This document shows, piece by piece, positions 51,159 through 61,517 of a stretch of 64,000 bases of DNA. Each line of letters starts with the position of its first letter. Within the stretch, counting starts at the first letter, position 1. The translations under genes and the position numbers were made by a program. This DNA is from Tepidiphilus margaritifer DSM 15129 (GTDB taxonomy: Bacteria > Pseudomonadota > Gammaproteobacteria > Burkholderiales > Rhodocyclaceae). The DNA lies in contig NZ_AUDR01000016.1 in NCBI RefSeq assembly GCF_000425565.1, forward strand, positions 62,001 through 126,000. Reading direction: 5' to 3'. The notes under the pieces were generated by a model, which was given only the letters and a program-made list of their open reading frames with translations, was not told the origin of the DNA and made no database searches.

Positions 51159-53600
51159 TCAATGCGGCAATTCGCTTGCCGCCGGGCTCACGCCCGTGCT
51201 CGTGGTACTACTCGCGGCAATGACTGGCGTCGCAACGGGTGGTTCACTCGCGGGGGCCAAGGGTTCGGGCTTGCGCTCGAGGGCGAGCTCGAGCACCTGC
51301 TCGATCCAGCGCACGGGAATGATCTCGAGCGCGCTTTTGACGTTTTCGGGGATCTCGGCCAGATCCTTGACGTTCTCCTCGGGGATGAGCACCTTACGGA
51401 TGCCACCGCGCACCGCGGCGAGCAGCTTCTCCTTGAGCCCGCCGATCGCCAGCACCTCGCCGCGTAAGGTGATCTCGCCGGTCATGGCCACGTCGCAGCG
51501 CACCGGAATCTCGGTGAGCGCGGACACCAGCGCCGTGGTGATGGCGATGCCCGCTGAAGGGCCGTCTTTGGGGATGGCGCCTTCGGGCAAGTGCACGTGC
51601 ACGTCGGTCTTCTCGTAGAAATCTTCGGGAATACCGAGCTTGCGCGCGCGCTTGCGCACCACGGTGATGGCTGCCTGGATGGACTCCTGCATGACCTCGC
51701 CGAGTTTGCCCGTGGTGATGACCTTGCCCTTGCCCGGCATCACCGCGGCTTCCACGGTAAGGAGCTCACCACCGACTTCGGTCCAGGCAAGTCCAGTGAC
51801 TTGTCCGACCTGGTTCTCCTTCTCGGCCACGCCGAAGGTGTATTTGCGCACGCCCAGATAGGTTTCGAGATCAGCCGAATCCACCGTGACAGGGGCTTTC
51901 AGCGCTTTCAACAGCAACCCTTTGATCACCTTGCGGCAGATCTTGGAGATCTCGCGCTCGAGACTGCGTACGCCGGCTTCCCGCGTGTAGTAGCGCACGA
52001 TGTCGCGGATCGCCGCAGTGGTGACGCTGAGCTCGTTCTTCTTCACTCCGTTGAGTTTCATCTGCTTGGGCAGCAGATAGCGCTCGGCGATGGCGATCTT
52101 CTCGTCCTCGGTGTAGCCGGAGAGGCGAATCACCTCCATGCGATCGAGCAGCGGCGCCGGAATGTTGAGCGTATTGGCCGTAGCCACGAACATCACTTCC
52201 GAGAGGTCGAAATCGACCTCGACGTAGTGGTCCTGGAAGGCATGGTTTTGCTCGGGGTCGAGCACTTCCAGCAGCGCCGAGCTCGGATCACCACGAAAAT
52301 CCATGCCGATCTTGTCGACTTCATCGAGCAGGAAGAGCGGGTTCTTCACGCCGACCTTGATGAGACTCTGGATGATGCGCCCCGGCATGGCGCCGATATA
52401 GGTGCGCCGATGGCCGCGGATCTCGGCTTCGTCGCGCACCCCGCCCAGCGCCATACGCACGAACTTGCGCCCCGTGGCGCGTGCCATCGACTGCCCGAGC
52501 GAGGTCTTGCCCACGCCGGGAGGACCGACGAGACACAGGATGGGGGCCTTGACGACGTCGACGCGCTTTTGCACGGCGAGGTACTCGACGATGCGTTCCT
52601 TGACTTTTTCCAGGCCGTAGTGATCGGTATCGAGGATCTTCTGCGCCCGAGCCAAATCCAGGCGTACGCGTGTGCGCTTGTTCCACGGCAAGCTCACGAG
52701 CACGTCGAGATAGTTGCGCACCACGGTGGCTTCGGCCGACATGGGCGACATCATGCGCAGCTTCTTGAGCTCGGCCTCGGCTTTTTCTTGCACCTCCTTG
52801 GGCATGCCGGCGGCCTTGATTTTCTTCTCGAGCTCCTCGAGTTCGGCCTGTTCGTCGCCCTCGCCGAGCTCCTTCTGGATCGCCTTGACCTGCTCATTGA
52901 GGTAGAACTCGCGCTGGGATTTCTCCATCTGGCGCTTGACCCGGCTGCGGATGCGCTTCTCGACTTCGAGAATGTCGATCTCGGCCTCGAGCAGCGCGAG
53001 CAGGCGCTCCATGCGGGGCACGAGCGCAGTGATTTCGAGCAGCTCTTGTTTCTTGTCGATCTTCAGCGGCAGATGGGCAGCGATGATGTCGGTGAGATGC
53101 TCGGGATCTTCGAGCGCCGCGAGCGAGGCAACGAGCTCTTGAGGCAGCTTCTGGTTGAGCTTGACGTACTCCTCGAAGGCCGACAGCAGCGAGCGGCGTA
53201 GCGCCTCGGTCTCGCGGGCATCCCCGCTCTGGGTTTCCAGGGGCTCAGCCAAGGCGACGAAAGTGTCGCCTTCTTCGAGGATGCGATCGAAACGCGCGCG
53301 CTGCCGTCCTTCGATGAGCACCTTGACCGTGCCGTCGGGCAGTTTGAGCATCTGCAGCACGTGGGCGATGCAGCCGAGCGTGAAGATGTCCTCGGGACCG
53401 GGATCGTCCTTGGCGGCGTCTTTCTGGGTGGCGAGCACGAGCCGGCCGCCATTTTCCATGGCACGCTCGAGCGCCTTGATGGACTTAGGTCGCCCCACGA
53501 AAAGCGGGATGACCATGTGGGGGAACACCACCACGTCGCGCAAAGGCAGCAACGGCAGGTGTTCGAGGGTTTTCCCCTGGGCTTGGATGATTTCTGTCAT
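51159..53600 (-). CDS. lon: Endopeptidase Lon
   Basis: ATP-dependent protease that degrades misfolded and regulatory proteins. It has 813 residues: an N-terminal LON substrate domain (to about 210), a coiled-coil linker, an AAA domain with GPPGVGKT and a C-terminal protease domain. The Ser-Lys dyad is Ser682 (DGPSAG) and Lys725 (GGLKEK). The C-terminal tail (about 25 residues, Ser/Thr/Pro/Ala-rich) is longer than in E. coli Lon. It is downstream of clpX on the same strand but has its own heat-shock-like promoter. Confidence 0.97.
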   Translation of the reverse strand: MTEIIQAQGKTLEHLPLLPLRDVVVFPHMVIPLFVGRPKSIKALERAMENGGRLVLATQKDAAKDDPGPEDIFTLGCIAHVLQMLKLPDGTVKVLIEGRQRARFDRILEEGDTFVALAEPLETQSGDARETEALRRSLLSAFEEYVKLNQKLPQELVASLAALEDPEHLTDIIAAHLPLKIDKKQELLEITALVPRMERLLALLEAEIDILEVEKRIRSRVKRQMEKSQREFYLNEQVKAIQKELGEGDEQAELEELEKKIKAAGMPKEVQEKAEAELKKLRMMSPMSAEATVVRNYLDVLVSLPWNKRTRVRLDLARAQKILDTDHYGLEKVKERIVEYLAVQKRVDVVKAPILCLVGPPGVGKTSLGQSMARATGRKFVRMALGGVRDEAEIRGHRRTYIGAMPGRIIQSLIKVGVKNPLFLLDEVDKIGMDFRGDPSSALLEVLDPEQNHAFQDHYVEVDFDLSEVMFVATANTLNIPAPLLDRMEVIRLSGYTEDEKIAIAERYLLPKQMKLNGVKKNELSVTTAAIRDIVRYYTREAGVRSLEREISKICRKVIKGLLLKALKAPVTVDSADLETYLGVRKYTFGVAEKENQVGQVTGLAWTEVGGELLTVEAAVMPGKGKVITTGKLGEVMQESIQAAITVVRKRARKLGIPEDFYEKTDVHVHLPEGAIPKDGPSAGIAITTALVSALTEIPVRCDVAMTGEITLRGEVLAIGGLKEKLLAAVRGGIRKVLIPEENVKDLAEIPENVKSALEIIPVRWIEQVLELALERKPEPLAPASEPPVATPVIAASSTTSTGVSPAASELPH

Positions 53601-53640
53601 GGGTGAAAATCCTGATGAGGCGAGGAATCGCTACCGTGCA

Positions 53641-53675
53641 ATATGGTAGCTTGGGGAGCAAAAATCAAGGGGGGA
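53641..53675 (-). promoter_or_regulatory. Candidate sigma-32 promoter of lon
   Basis: On the minus strand a C-run leads into CTTGATT (53669-53663), a 14-bp spacer, then TACCATAT (53648-53641). This matches the heat-shock pattern CCCTTGAA / CCCCATnT well in its -35 half. The start codon of lon is about 40 bp downstream. Confidence 0.65.
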
Positions 53676-53688
53676 AAACGCATTGGCA

Positions 53689-53711
53689 GCGGAGCCAGGA
53701 GCGGGCTCCGC
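53689..53711 (-). terminator. Hairpin between clpX and lon
   Basis: GCGGAGCC (53689-53696) pairs with GGCTCCGC (53704-53711) around a 7-base loop, after the clpX stop. A T-run (gcgtttt) appears only 9 bases later, so termination is probably partial. Confidence 0.5.
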
Positions 53712-53741
53712 ACCAAATGGAGGTAAAAACAGACAGACGGC

Positions 53742-55016
53742 TCAGTTCGCGCCGCTGACGCGGGCTTCCTCGCCGCTGAGCTTGAGGGGGGGTGTGCCTT
53801 GCGTCACGGTGGATTCTTCGATGATGATCTTGCGCACTCCCTCACTGCTGAGGTTGGGCAGATCGAACATCAGGTCGAGCAACACCTCTTCCATGATGGA
53901 ACGCAGGCCCCGTGCACCTGTACGACGCTCGATGGCTTTACGAGCGATCGCCCGGATGGCTCCGGGAGTGAATTCGAGCTCCACGCCTTCCATCTCGAAC
54001 AGTTTGCGGTATTGCTTGACGAGCGCGTTCTTCGGCTCGGTCTCGATGCGTATGAGCGCTTCTTCGTCGAGCTCCTCGAGCGGCACGATCACCGGCAAGC
54101 GTCCGACGAATTCGGGAATCAGCCCGAAACGCACGAGATCGTCGGGTTCGACCTGACGCAGCAATTCGGATTTCTTGCGCTCCTTCTTGCTGGCCACGGA
54201 AGCCCCAAAGCCAATACCGGCCGCTTCCGTGCGTTGTTCGACGATCTTTTCCAGCCCTTCGAACGCGCCGCCGCAGATGAAGAGGATATTGGTGGTGTCG
54301 AGCTGGATGAAATCTTGGTTCGGATGCTTGCGCCCCCCCTGCGGCGGCACGGAGGCGACCGTCCCTTCGATGAGTTTCAGGAGCGCCTGCTGCACGCCCT
54401 CGCCCGAGACATCGCGCGTGATCGAGGGATTCTCGGATTTGCGGGTGATCTTGTCGATCTCGTCGATGAAAACGATGCCCCGCTTGGCCCGTTCGACGTC
54501 GAAGTCGCAGGTCTGGAGCAAACGGGCGAGGATGTTCTCCACGTCTTCGCCCACGTAGCCTGCCTCGGTGAGCGTGGTGGCATCGGCGATGGCGAACGGG
54601 ACGTCGAGCTTGCGTGCGAGCGTCTGCGCGAGCAGCGTCTTGCCCGAACCCGTAGGCCCGATGAGCAGGATGTTGCTCTTGGCGATCTCCACCTCGTCGT
54701 CGCGCCCCGCGAGCGCCAGGCGCTTGTAGTGGTTATACACCGCGACCGACAATACGCGTTTGGCGTAATCCTGACCAATGACGTATTGATCGAGATAATC
54801 GACGAGCTCCTTGGGAGTGGGTAGCCGCCGCTCTCCATCGGCCGCCGTACCGTGCTCCTCGGCCAGATCTTGACGCACGATGTCGTTGCACAGCTCGATG
54901 CACTCGTTGCAGATATACACCGACGGGCCGGCGATGAGCTTCTTGACCTCGTGCTGGCTCTTGCCGCAGAAGGAACAGTAGAATTCGCCGCTGTCGCTGC
55001 GTTTGCTTTTTGCCAT
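53742..55016 (-). CDS. clpX: ClpX, ATP-dependent unfoldase subunit of ClpXP
   Basis: AAA+ unfoldase that recognises degrons (such as ssrA tags) and feeds proteins into ClpP. It has 424 residues. The N-terminal zinc site is Cys14, Cys17, Cys36 and Cys39, Walker A GPTGSGKT is at 120-127, the pore loop lies in AGYVGEDVE, and the ClpP-docking IGF loop is GIGFGASV. It starts 6 bp after clpP, so the two subunits are made together. Confidence 0.97.
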   Translation of the reverse strand: MAKSKRSDSGEFYCSFCGKSQHEVKKLIAGPSVYICNECIELCNDIVRQDLAEEHGTAADGERRLPTPKELVDYLDQYVIGQDYAKRVLSVAVYNHYKRLALAGRDDEVEIAKSNILLIGPTGSGKTLLAQTLARKLDVPFAIADATTLTEAGYVGEDVENILARLLQTCDFDVERAKRGIVFIDEIDKITRKSENPSITRDVSGEGVQQALLKLIEGTVASVPPQGGRKHPNQDFIQLDTTNILFICGGAFEGLEKIVEQRTEAAGIGFGASVASKKERKKSELLRQVEPDDLVRFGLIPEFVGRLPVIVPLEELDEEALIRIETEPKNALVKQYRKLFEMEGVELEFTPGAIRAIARKAIERRTGARGLRSIMEEVLLDLMFDLPNLSSEGVRKIIIEESTVTQGTPPLKLSGEEARVSGAN

Positions 55017-55022
55017 GGTTTC

Positions 55023-55649
55023 TCAGATGTCTCCGCGACGGATCAGGACTTTGTCGACGAGGCCATACTTGACGGCCTCTTCCGCGTCCATGAAGTTGTC
55101 CCGCTCGGTATCCCGCTCGATGCGCTCGACGTCGTTGCCGGTGTGGAACGCCAGGAGCTCGTTGAGCTTGGCCTTGATCTTCAGGATCTCGCGGGCGTGG
55201 ATCTCGATGTCGGTGGCCTGGCCCTGAAACCCACCCAGGGGCTGGTGGATCATCACGCGGGAATTGGGCAGGCAATAACGCTTGCCCTTGGCGCCTGCCG
55301 CGAGCAGGAAGGCGCCCATGCTCGCCGCCTGGCCGATGCACAGGGTGCTCACGTCGGGCTTGATGAACTGCATCGTGTCGTAGATGGCCATGCCTGCCGT
55401 GACCGAACCGCCCGGGGAGTTGATGTAGAAGTGGATGTCTTTGTCCGGGTTCTCGGATTCGAGAAAGAGGAGCTGCGCGACGACGAGGCTCGCGACCGCA
55501 TCGTCGACGGGGCCAACGAGAAAGACCACGCGCTCCTTGAGCAGGCGCGAGTAGATGTCGTAGGCCCGCTCGCCGCGGCCGCTCTGCTCCACCACCATCG
55601 GCACGAGGCCGAGCCCGAGCGGGGTGTTCGCCTCAAAGGGTTCTTTCAT
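55023..55649 (-). CDS. clpP: ClpP, proteolytic subunit
   Basis: Serine protease forming a double heptameric chamber. It has 208 residues. The catalytic triad is Ser110 ([11 protein letters not shown]), His135 ([11 protein letters not shown]) and Asp184. The N-terminal propeptide is short, as in related ClpP. It lies between tig and clpX in the standard order tig-clpP-clpX-lon. Confidence 0.97.
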   Translation of the reverse strand: MKEPFEANTPLGLGLVPMVVEQSGRGERAYDIYSRLLKERVVFLVGPVDDAVASLVVAQLLFLESENPDKDIHFYINSPGGSVTAGMAIYDTMQFIKPDVSTLCIGQAASMGAFLLAAGAKGKRYCLPNSRVMIHQPLGGFQGQATDIEIHAREILKIKAKLNELLAFHTGNDVERIERDTERDNFMDAEEAVKYGLVDKVLIRRGDI

Positions 55650-55712
55650 GGTTCCTCACGCAGGAATGTGTTCAATCGCGGTTGACGCGAAAACGCGCGA
55701 ATTCGTTCCCCA

Positions 55713-57032
55713 TCAGGCGGGACGCTGCGTCATGAACTCGTCGAACTCGACGGGCTTGTCGGCCACCTGAACCTGCTCGAGCACCCACTGCACGACGTTG
55801 TTCTCGATCGCCACCGCTTCTACCGACACCAAGCGCTCCGGATCGGAATAATACCAATTGACCATCACCTCGGGGTGCTCGTACTCGGCAGCGACTTCTT
55901 CGACGAGGGCGCGCACCTGCTCGGGTTTGGCCTGCAATTCATGGCGTTTGACGATCTCGCCGATGATGAGCCCGAGCTTGACGCGGCGACGGGCCTCTTC
56001 CTCGAAGAGCTGCGGCGAGAGTTCGAGTTTGGCGGCGTCGAACCCGCGCATGCGCAGATCGCGGCGGGTGCGCTCGACGAGCTGTTCGGCTTCGGTCTCG
56101 ACGAGGGCGTTCGGCACGGCAAAATCATGGGCGGTGAGCAGCAGATCGAAGACCTGTTTCTTCACTTCGTTGTCGATGCGCTGCTTGAGTTCGCGCTCGA
56201 GCGAAGCCCGGATCTCGTCGCGCAATTTTTGCACATCGCCATCTTCGATGCCGAGCGCGCGGGCGAAGTCGGCATCGACCGCCGGCAGCTCCGGCTCTTC
56301 GACTTTATGCAGCGTGAGCTCGAACTGCAGGGTCTGACCGGCGAACTTGTTGTCCTCGTCTTCGGGGAAGGTGACCTCGAAGGTTTTGGTTTCACCGGGT
56401 CGCATGCCGATCGGCGCGTTTTCGATGGCTTCGAGCAAAGCACCAGCGCCGATGACGAAGGGGAAATTCTCGACGTGGCCGTTTTCGACCACTTCGCCCT
56501 CTTTGCGCGCGGTGTAGGAAACGGTGACGCGATCCCCTTCTTGCGCCGGCCGATCGACCTCGTGGTAGGTGGTGCGCTGTTTGCGCAGCCGCTCGAGGGT
56601 TTTATCGACTTCGGCCTCGGTGATCTCGAGATGCGGGCGTTCGACCGTGCGCTCGGAGAGGTCGGCGAGTTCAACTTCGGGATAGATTTCGAAACGGGCC
56701 GTGAAGGCAAGGATCGACGCATCGGCCGATTCGGCGGGTTCGATGCGGAAACTGCCCGCCACGCGCAGCCCTTCACGGGCGACGGTTTCATTGAAGGTGC
56801 GTTCGATCGCCTCGCTCACGGCTTCGGCCCACATCTCGTTGCCGTACATTTGTTTGACGAGGCGCATCGGCACCTTGCCGGGACGGAAACCCGGCATCTT
56901 GACGGTGGGCGCGATGCGTTTGAGCCGCTTTTCGGCGTCTTTCTCGACGTCGGCCACGGGAATGTTGAGCGTGAGCGAGCGTTCGAGGGGATTGACGGGT
57001 TGTTGCGCGGGCGTCTGTTCGGCGACTTCCAT
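55713..57032 (-). CDS. tig: Trigger factor
   Basis: Ribosome-bound chaperone and prolyl isomerase that receives nascent chains. It has 439 residues: an N-terminal ribosome-binding domain with the signature GFRPGKVPMRLVKQMYG (about residues 39-55), a PPIase domain in the middle (VTVSYTARKEGEVVENG...), and a long helical C-terminal arm domain. The ATG at 57032 is set by aaggaactcgg; in-frame upstream ATGs at 57047 and 57074 are possible but lack a site. Divergent from nnrD. Confidence 0.95.
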   Translation of the reverse strand: MEVAEQTPAQQPVNPLERSLTLNIPVADVEKDAEKRLKRIAPTVKMPGFRPGKVPMRLVKQMYGNEMWAEAVSEAIERTFNETVAREGLRVAGSFRIEPAESADASILAFTARFEIYPEVELADLSERTVERPHLEITEAEVDKTLERLRKQRTTYHEVDRPAQEGDRVTVSYTARKEGEVVENGHVENFPFVIGAGALLEAIENAPIGMRPGETKTFEVTFPEDEDNKFAGQTLQFELTLHKVEEPELPAVDADFARALGIEDGDVQKLRDEIRASLERELKQRIDNEVKKQVFDLLLTAHDFAVPNALVETEAEQLVERTRRDLRMRGFDAAKLELSPQLFEEEARRRVKLGLIIGEIVKRHELQAKPEQVRALVEEVAAEYEHPEVMVNWYYSDPERLVSVEAVAIENNVVQWVLEQVQVADKPVEFDEFMTQRPA

Positions 57033-57110
57033 CCGAGTTCCTTGCATTCGTGGGTGAAGAAAACGGTTTTTCATTCTAACATGGTTTGATCGTCAGCCGG
57101 GAGTCGCGTC

Positions 57111-58628
57111 ATGCCTTTCGTCCCCTCTTTCATCGTACCTCTTTCTTCCCGCCCCTTGTGCCGTCTGCAGGAAATCCGGGCGATCGAGGCCGTGGAAGTT
57201 CCCCTGGCCGATCCGCCGCTGATGGAGCGTGCCGGCGCGGCGATCGCGCGCGTGGTGATGGCGCACGTGCCGCCTGGCGGATTGGTGTGTGTCCTGTGCG
57301 GACCGGGCAACAACGGCGGGGACGGGTTCGTGGCGGCGCGTCGGCTGCTCGCACTTGGGCGCCAGGCCGTGGTGATCGGTCGTTTCGACGGAGGGCGATC
57401 GGGGGGTGAAGCCGCGGCGGCGCGCGAAGCGTTCGTGGCATCTGGCGGGGTCGTCTTGCCCGGACCGGAAGCGCTCGAAGCCCCTCCGGCAGCGATCGTG
57501 GATGCCCTCTTCGGCATCGGTCTTGCCCGCCCCATCGGTGAGCCGTATGCCTCCTGGATCGAGTGGAGCAAGGGGTGGGCCGCGTTCAAACTGGCGGTGG
57601 ATGTCCCCAGCGGACTCGATGCCGACACCGGGCACTGCATGGGGGCATGTTTCGAGGCGAACGCCACCCTCACGTTCCTCGCCGACAAGCCCGGCCTGCA
57701 CACGCTTGACGGCCCGGATCGAGCCGGCAAAGTCATGGTCGACGCGCTGGGCATCGATCCGTCGCGCCACGACTTGGGGCAAGGACGTCTCCTCGGGCGG
57801 GATGCCTTCGCCGGTCATCTGCGGCCACGACGCCAGAATACTCACAAAGGCAGCTTCGGCCACGTGTTGGTGGTGGGCGGGGCGCCGCGCATGAGCGGAG
57901 CGGCTTTTCTCGCCGGGCACGCGGCGCTCGCCACCGGCGCCGGCAAGGTGACGCTGTGCGCGCTCGATCCGAACATCCTTTCCTTCAGTCCGGTGCATCC
58001 GGAACTGATGGTGGGCAACGCGATTCCCGAGCGCGGCGTCGACGTGCTCGTCGTCGGGCCGGGTTTGGGGGTTTCGGACGAGGCCAGGGCCCTGCTCGCG
58101 CGCCTTCTCCCCTCCCCTTTGCCGCTGGTGCTCGATGCCGACGGGCTCAATCGCTTGGCCGTCGATGGCGAATTGCAGGAGTCCCTGCGTTCGCGCTCGA
58201 TTCCGGCGATCCTCACGCCCCACCCCATGGAGGCCGCGCGACTGCTCGGAACCGACGTGGCGACGGTGCAAAAGGATCGCATCGCCGCGGCGCAGGAATT
58301 GGCCCGGCGCCATCGGGCGCACGTCGTGCTCAAGGGCTGCGGCTCGGTCGTGGCCGATCCCGACGGCGCCTGGGCGATCAATCCCACCGGGAATCCGGGT
58401 ATGGCGAGCGCCGGGATGGGCGACGTGCTGAGCGGCATACTCGGCTCCCTGCTCGCCCAAGGCTGGCCGGTACCGCTGGCGGCGCGCTTCGGCCCCTTCC
58501 TGCATGGCGCCGCGGCCGACCGACTCGCCGCCGAAGGTGTCGGCCCGATCGGGCTCACCGCCAGCGAGACGGTGGCGGCGGCGCGGCGACTGGTAAATGA
58601 ATGGTCTGGCGCGGTCTATTCGAGCTGA
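57111..58628 (+). CDS. nnrD: Bifunctional NAD(P)H-hydrate epimerase / dehydratase
   Basis: Repairs NADH and NADPH damaged by hydration: the N-terminal domain epimerises the hydrates, the C-terminal domain dehydrates the S form using ADP or ATP. It has 505 residues. GPGNNGGDGFVAARRL (about 64-79) is the epimerase motif, DVPSGLDADTG follows near 163, and the C-terminal kinase-like fold has NPTGNPGMASAGMGDVLSGI near residues 425-444. The 3' end overlaps the convergent response regulator by 13 bases. Confidence 0.95.
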   Translation: MPFVPSFIVPLSSRPLCRLQEIRAIEAVEVPLADPPLMERAGAAIARVVMAHVPPGGLVCVLCGPGNNGGDGFVAARRLLALGRQAVVIGRFDGGRSGGEAAAAREAFVASGGVVLPGPEALEAPPAAIVDALFGIGLARPIGEPYASWIEWSKGWAAFKLAVDVPSGLDADTGHCMGACFEANATLTFLADKPGLHTLDGPDRAGKVMVDALGIDPSRHDLGQGRLLGRDAFAGHLRPRRQNTHKGSFGHVLVVGGAPRMSGAAFLAGHAALATGAGKVTLCALDPNILSFSPVHPELMVGNAIPERGVDVLVVGPGLGVSDEARALLARLLPSPLPLVLDADGLNRLAVDGELQESLRSRSIPAILTPHPMEAARLLGTDVATVQKDRIAAAQELARRHRAHVVLKGCGSVVADPDGAWAINPTGNPGMASAGMGDVLSGILGSLLAQGWPVPLAARFGPFLHGAAADRLAAEGVGPIGLTASETVAAARRLVNEWSGAVYSS

Positions 58629-59263
58629 CCCCAGGGGCGGACGCGCTCTTCCTCCCACCAGGTCATCGCCTGGACCAACTCGGCGAGCGAATCGCAGGCC
58701 ATTTTTTCCATCACGCGGGCGCGATAGACTTCTACCGTCTTGATCGAGATGCCCAGGTCGTCGGCAACCTGCTTGTTGAGGCGACCAGCGACGATGAGCG
58801 TGAGCACTTCACGCTCGCGCTGCGACAGGCTCGCGAGGCGCCGCTCGATCTCCTGGCGTCGGCGCTGCCGCTCGCACCACGTCCGCGAGCGATCGAGCGC
58901 CTCCTCGATGCGGTCGAGCAGTTGCGCATCGGAAAACGGTTTTTCCAGAAAGTCGACCGCTCCCTTGCGCAACATGCGCACCGCCATGGGAATGTCCCCG
59001 TGACCCGTGATGAAGATCACGGGCAATGGCAGCTCGCGTCGACGCAGCTCCTCGAAGAGTTCCAAACCGCTCATGCCGGGCATGCGCACGTCGAGTAACA
59101 CACAACCGCTTCCCGATAGCCCGCCGGTGGCCAGAAAGGATGCCGCATCCGCGTACGTGCGCACGTGATGGCCGCTGCCTTCGAGGAGCCATTGCAGGGA
59201 ATCGCGCATCGCTTCGTCGTCGTCGACGACATGCACGAGGCGTTCTTTCTCCGTCCCGTTCAT
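58616..59263 (-). CDS. FixJ-type response regulator
   Basis: Two-component transcription factor of 215 residues: a receiver domain (about 8-122) with phospho-acceptor Asp58 (LLDVRMPGMSG), the switch threonine in ITGHGD and Lys in LEKPF; then a LuxR-type helix-turn-helix (about 148-208, LSQREREVLTLIVAGRLNKQ). The gene begins 4 bp after the stop of the histidine kinase gene, so the pair is an operon. I do not use the name fixJ, since nothing shows a nitrogen-fixation role; relatives control dicarboxylate, tetrathionate, styrene and alcohol metabolism. Confidence 0.94.
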   Translation of the reverse strand: MNGTEKERLVHVVDDDEAMRDSLQWLLEGSGHHVRTYADAASFLATGGLSGSGCVLLDVRMPGMSGLELFEELRRRELPLPVIFITGHGDIPMAVRMLRKGAVDFLEKPFSDAQLLDRIEEALDRSRTWCERQRRRQEIERRLASLSQREREVLTLIVAGRLNKQVADDLGISIKTVEVYRARVMEKMACDSLAELVQAMTWWEEERVRPWGQLE

Positions 59264-59267
59264 CCCT

Positions 59268-61337
59268 TCATTCCTCCAACGGCAAGGTGAAGCGAAACAC
59301 CGTTCCCCCTTGAGGATTGTCCTCCACGGTCAGGCGCCCTGCGTGGAATTCGACGATGGAGCGGCAGATCTTCAGCCCCATTCCCAGCCCATCGGGTTTG
59401 GTGGTGAAAAACGAAGTGAAAATCTGCTCGCGTTCCTCGGGCGAGAGACCGCGGCCCCGATCGATCACGGACACGGACACGTGGCGCTCGTCCTCGAGAC
59501 TTGCCTGTACCCGGATCTGGCGCGCCGCAGGCCGCGTCTGTGCCATCGCTTCGATGCCATTGCGCATCAAATTGACCAGTACCTGCTCGATCAGGATCGG
59601 ATCGGCCCGCACGCGGGGAAGGTCGGCCGGAAGCTCCACCAGGAGACGCACGTTGTTACGCTTGGCCTCCGGGGTCATGATTTCGACGGCACCCGCCACG
59701 ATTTCGGCGAGCGGCACCGCTTCGCGCCTGGGTTCGGACTTGCGTACGAAGTCGCGGATGCGGTTGAGAATGGAGCCGGCGCGCTCGGCCTGCGTCGCTG
59801 CTTTTTCCAGCACGGCGCGGACTGCCGCCTCGTCGAGCCGTCCTTGTTCCAAGCGGCTCATGCCGCCGCGGCAATAATTGGCGATCGCCGCAAGCGGTTG
59901 GTTGAGCTCGTGCGCGAGCGTGGAAGCCATCTCGCCCATGGTGATGAGCCGTGCCGTCTGATGCAATTGGACCTGGCGCTGCAGCTCGAGCGCACGCAAA
60001 TGCTGATGCACGGTAATGTCGGTGGCGATCGCCATGCGCACGATCCGCCCGTCGACCCACCGCGTGAGCTGTTCATGGACGTGATACCAGCGCCCGGATT
60101 CGGGGTGCTGCACTTCGCCGTCGAACAGCTCGCGAGGCAAGGTCTCTTCGTCGGGGTGAGATCCGTCCGGTTCCGGGGAGATCGGTCGCGGTACGCCAAT
60201 GGCCGCCGCGCTTCGTCCCACCGCATCGAACCCATAGATACGCTTGAATGCCCGGTTGGCGAAGAGGATCTCGTCGCTCGCCCAGTCGGCGACGAACACC
60301 GCGGCATCGAGCCCTTCCAGCACCGCAGCGAAACGGCGTTGGGCCGCCTCGAGCGCGGCGCGGACCCGCCGTGCCTCGGTTACGTCCGTCACCGCGGCCA
60401 TCCAGCCGGTGTGCCGCCCCTCGCCATCGATGAGCGGCGAGAGGTAGAAGCGCGCATCGAGCCGTTCTCCATCCTTGCGCCGGATGCGCATGTCGAATCC
60501 GTCGGGAGGAAAGCGTCCCGCGAGCGTCATGCGCAGGCTCTCCCAGCACGTCTCGAACGATTCTTCCGGCCAATAAGGAAACGGCGGACCACAGCCGAGG
60601 AGTTCCTCTTCCGTGAATCCGACCAGCCGGCAGAAAGCGGGGTTCACATAGATGATGCGCCCCTGCAGATCGATCGCCCGCAGGCCGGTGACGAGGGATT
60701 CCTCCATGGCGCGACGAAACGCCATCTCGGCCTGTAGCGCCTGCTCGGTTTGTTTTGCCCGGGTGATGTCATGCGCGATCGCGTAGCAAGCATCTTCATC
60801 ATTGACCGGGTTGATGTGCCACGACAGCCAGCGATATTCACCGGTGATGCCATGCACGCGGGCGACGAATTCCACGGCTTCGCCACTCGAGAGCCGACGT
60901 AGCGCCGACATCGTCTCGCCCCAGTCGTCGGGATGCACCAAGTCGATGAGCGATTTTCCCTGGAGCATTCGCTCGGTATAGCCGAGCACACGGGGAAAGG
61001 CGGCGTTGCACCGCAAGATTTTCCCGTCTTGCGTCAGGATCGCCAGCAGGTCGAGCGAGAAATGGAAGAGCCGGTCCCGTTCGCGCAGCAAGCGCGCCAT
61101 GGCCAACTCTCGTGTCCGTGAGCGTACGAGCAGCACGATGACCCAACCGCCCAGCGCCGCAATCACCAAGAGCATGGTGAGCATCTCGGTGTCGATCCCG
61201 GTGGCCGCTCCCGATGCCCCCCACTGGTAAAGCATGGCCCCCGTACCTAACATGATCAAGGCAAACAGGACCGCGGCGGCGCCGAATCTCGAAGGATGCG
61301 CTTCAGGCGCAGCGATGGCCGAAAGGTGGGTCTTCAT
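59268..61337 (-). CDS. PAS-domain sensor histidine kinase
   Basis: Partner kinase of the FixJ-type regulator. It has 689 residues: two N-terminal membrane helices (about 20-40 and 52-72) with almost no periplasmic loop, then three PAS domains (about 84-200, 205-330, 335-450), HisKA with His476 (LAHELNQPLAAIANYC) and a C-terminal ATPase domain with NLMRNGIEAM, DRGRGLSPEE and GLGMGLKICRSIVE. The short membrane part implies that the signal is sensed in the membrane or cytosol by a PAS domain; no heme-binding histidine motif is evident. It is divergent from aceE. Confidence 0.94.
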   Translation of the reverse strand: MKTHLSAIAAPEAHPSRFGAAAVLFALIMLGTGAMLYQWGASGAATGIDTEMLTMLLVIAALGGWVIVLLVRSRTRELAMARLLRERDRLFHFSLDLLAILTQDGKILRCNAAFPRVLGYTERMLQGKSLIDLVHPDDWGETMSALRRLSSGEAVEFVARVHGITGEYRWLSWHINPVNDEDACYAIAHDITRAKQTEQALQAEMAFRRAMEESLVTGLRAIDLQGRIIYVNPAFCRLVGFTEEELLGCGPPFPYWPEESFETCWESLRMTLAGRFPPDGFDMRIRRKDGERLDARFYLSPLIDGEGRHTGWMAAVTDVTEARRVRAALEAAQRRFAAVLEGLDAAVFVADWASDEILFANRAFKRIYGFDAVGRSAAAIGVPRPISPEPDGSHPDEETLPRELFDGEVQHPESGRWYHVHEQLTRWVDGRIVRMAIATDITVHQHLRALELQRQVQLHQTARLITMGEMASTLAHELNQPLAAIANYCRGGMSRLEQGRLDEAAVRAVLEKAATQAERAGSILNRIRDFVRKSEPRREAVPLAEIVAGAVEIMTPEAKRNNVRLLVELPADLPRVRADPILIEQVLVNLMRNGIEAMAQTRPAARQIRVQASLEDERHVSVSVIDRGRGLSPEEREQIFTSFFTTKPDGLGMGLKICRSIVEFHAGRLTVEDNPQGGTVFRFTLPLEE

Positions 61338-61406
61338 GGATATGGGAAAGCGCGGGGGAAGGAAAATTCCTCGATGAGACTGTCGCGCATTCTTGGTCGT
61401 TCCACC

Positions 61407-61425
61407 ACTAGGGAAAACCCGTAGT
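61407..61425. repeat. Palindromic candidate operator between the sensor kinase and aceE
   Basis: ACTA GGG AAAA CCC G TAGT: near-perfect dyad symmetry over 19 bp with one extra G. It is 69 bp upstream of the kinase start codon and 34 bp upstream of the aceE -35 box, a position suited to an activator or autoregulator site. It is plausibly bound by the adjacent LuxR/FixJ-type regulator (inference). Confidence 0.55.
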
Positions 61426-61458
61426 CATGATAACGTCTTTTTGTGCTGCAGCGCACGA

Positions 61459-61487
61459 TTGCACTTCGTGAAATTAAATTTTATATT
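61459..61487 (+). promoter_or_regulatory. aceE promoter
   Basis: TTGCAC (61459-61464), a 17-bp AT-rich spacer, then TATATT (61482-61487). A strong sigma-70 match; transcription would begin near 61494, about 24 bp before the start codon, leaving a short leader with the aaaggagg ribosome site. Confidence 0.82.
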
Positions 61488-61517
61488 GCGGGACGTCGAT
61501 CGCAAAAGGAGGCCTCC

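Noticed and set aside
58616..61337. Naming the two-component pair fixJ/fixL
   Set aside because: Domain layout matches, but no heme-PAS signature or nitrogen-fixation genes are seen; many unrelated systems share this layout.
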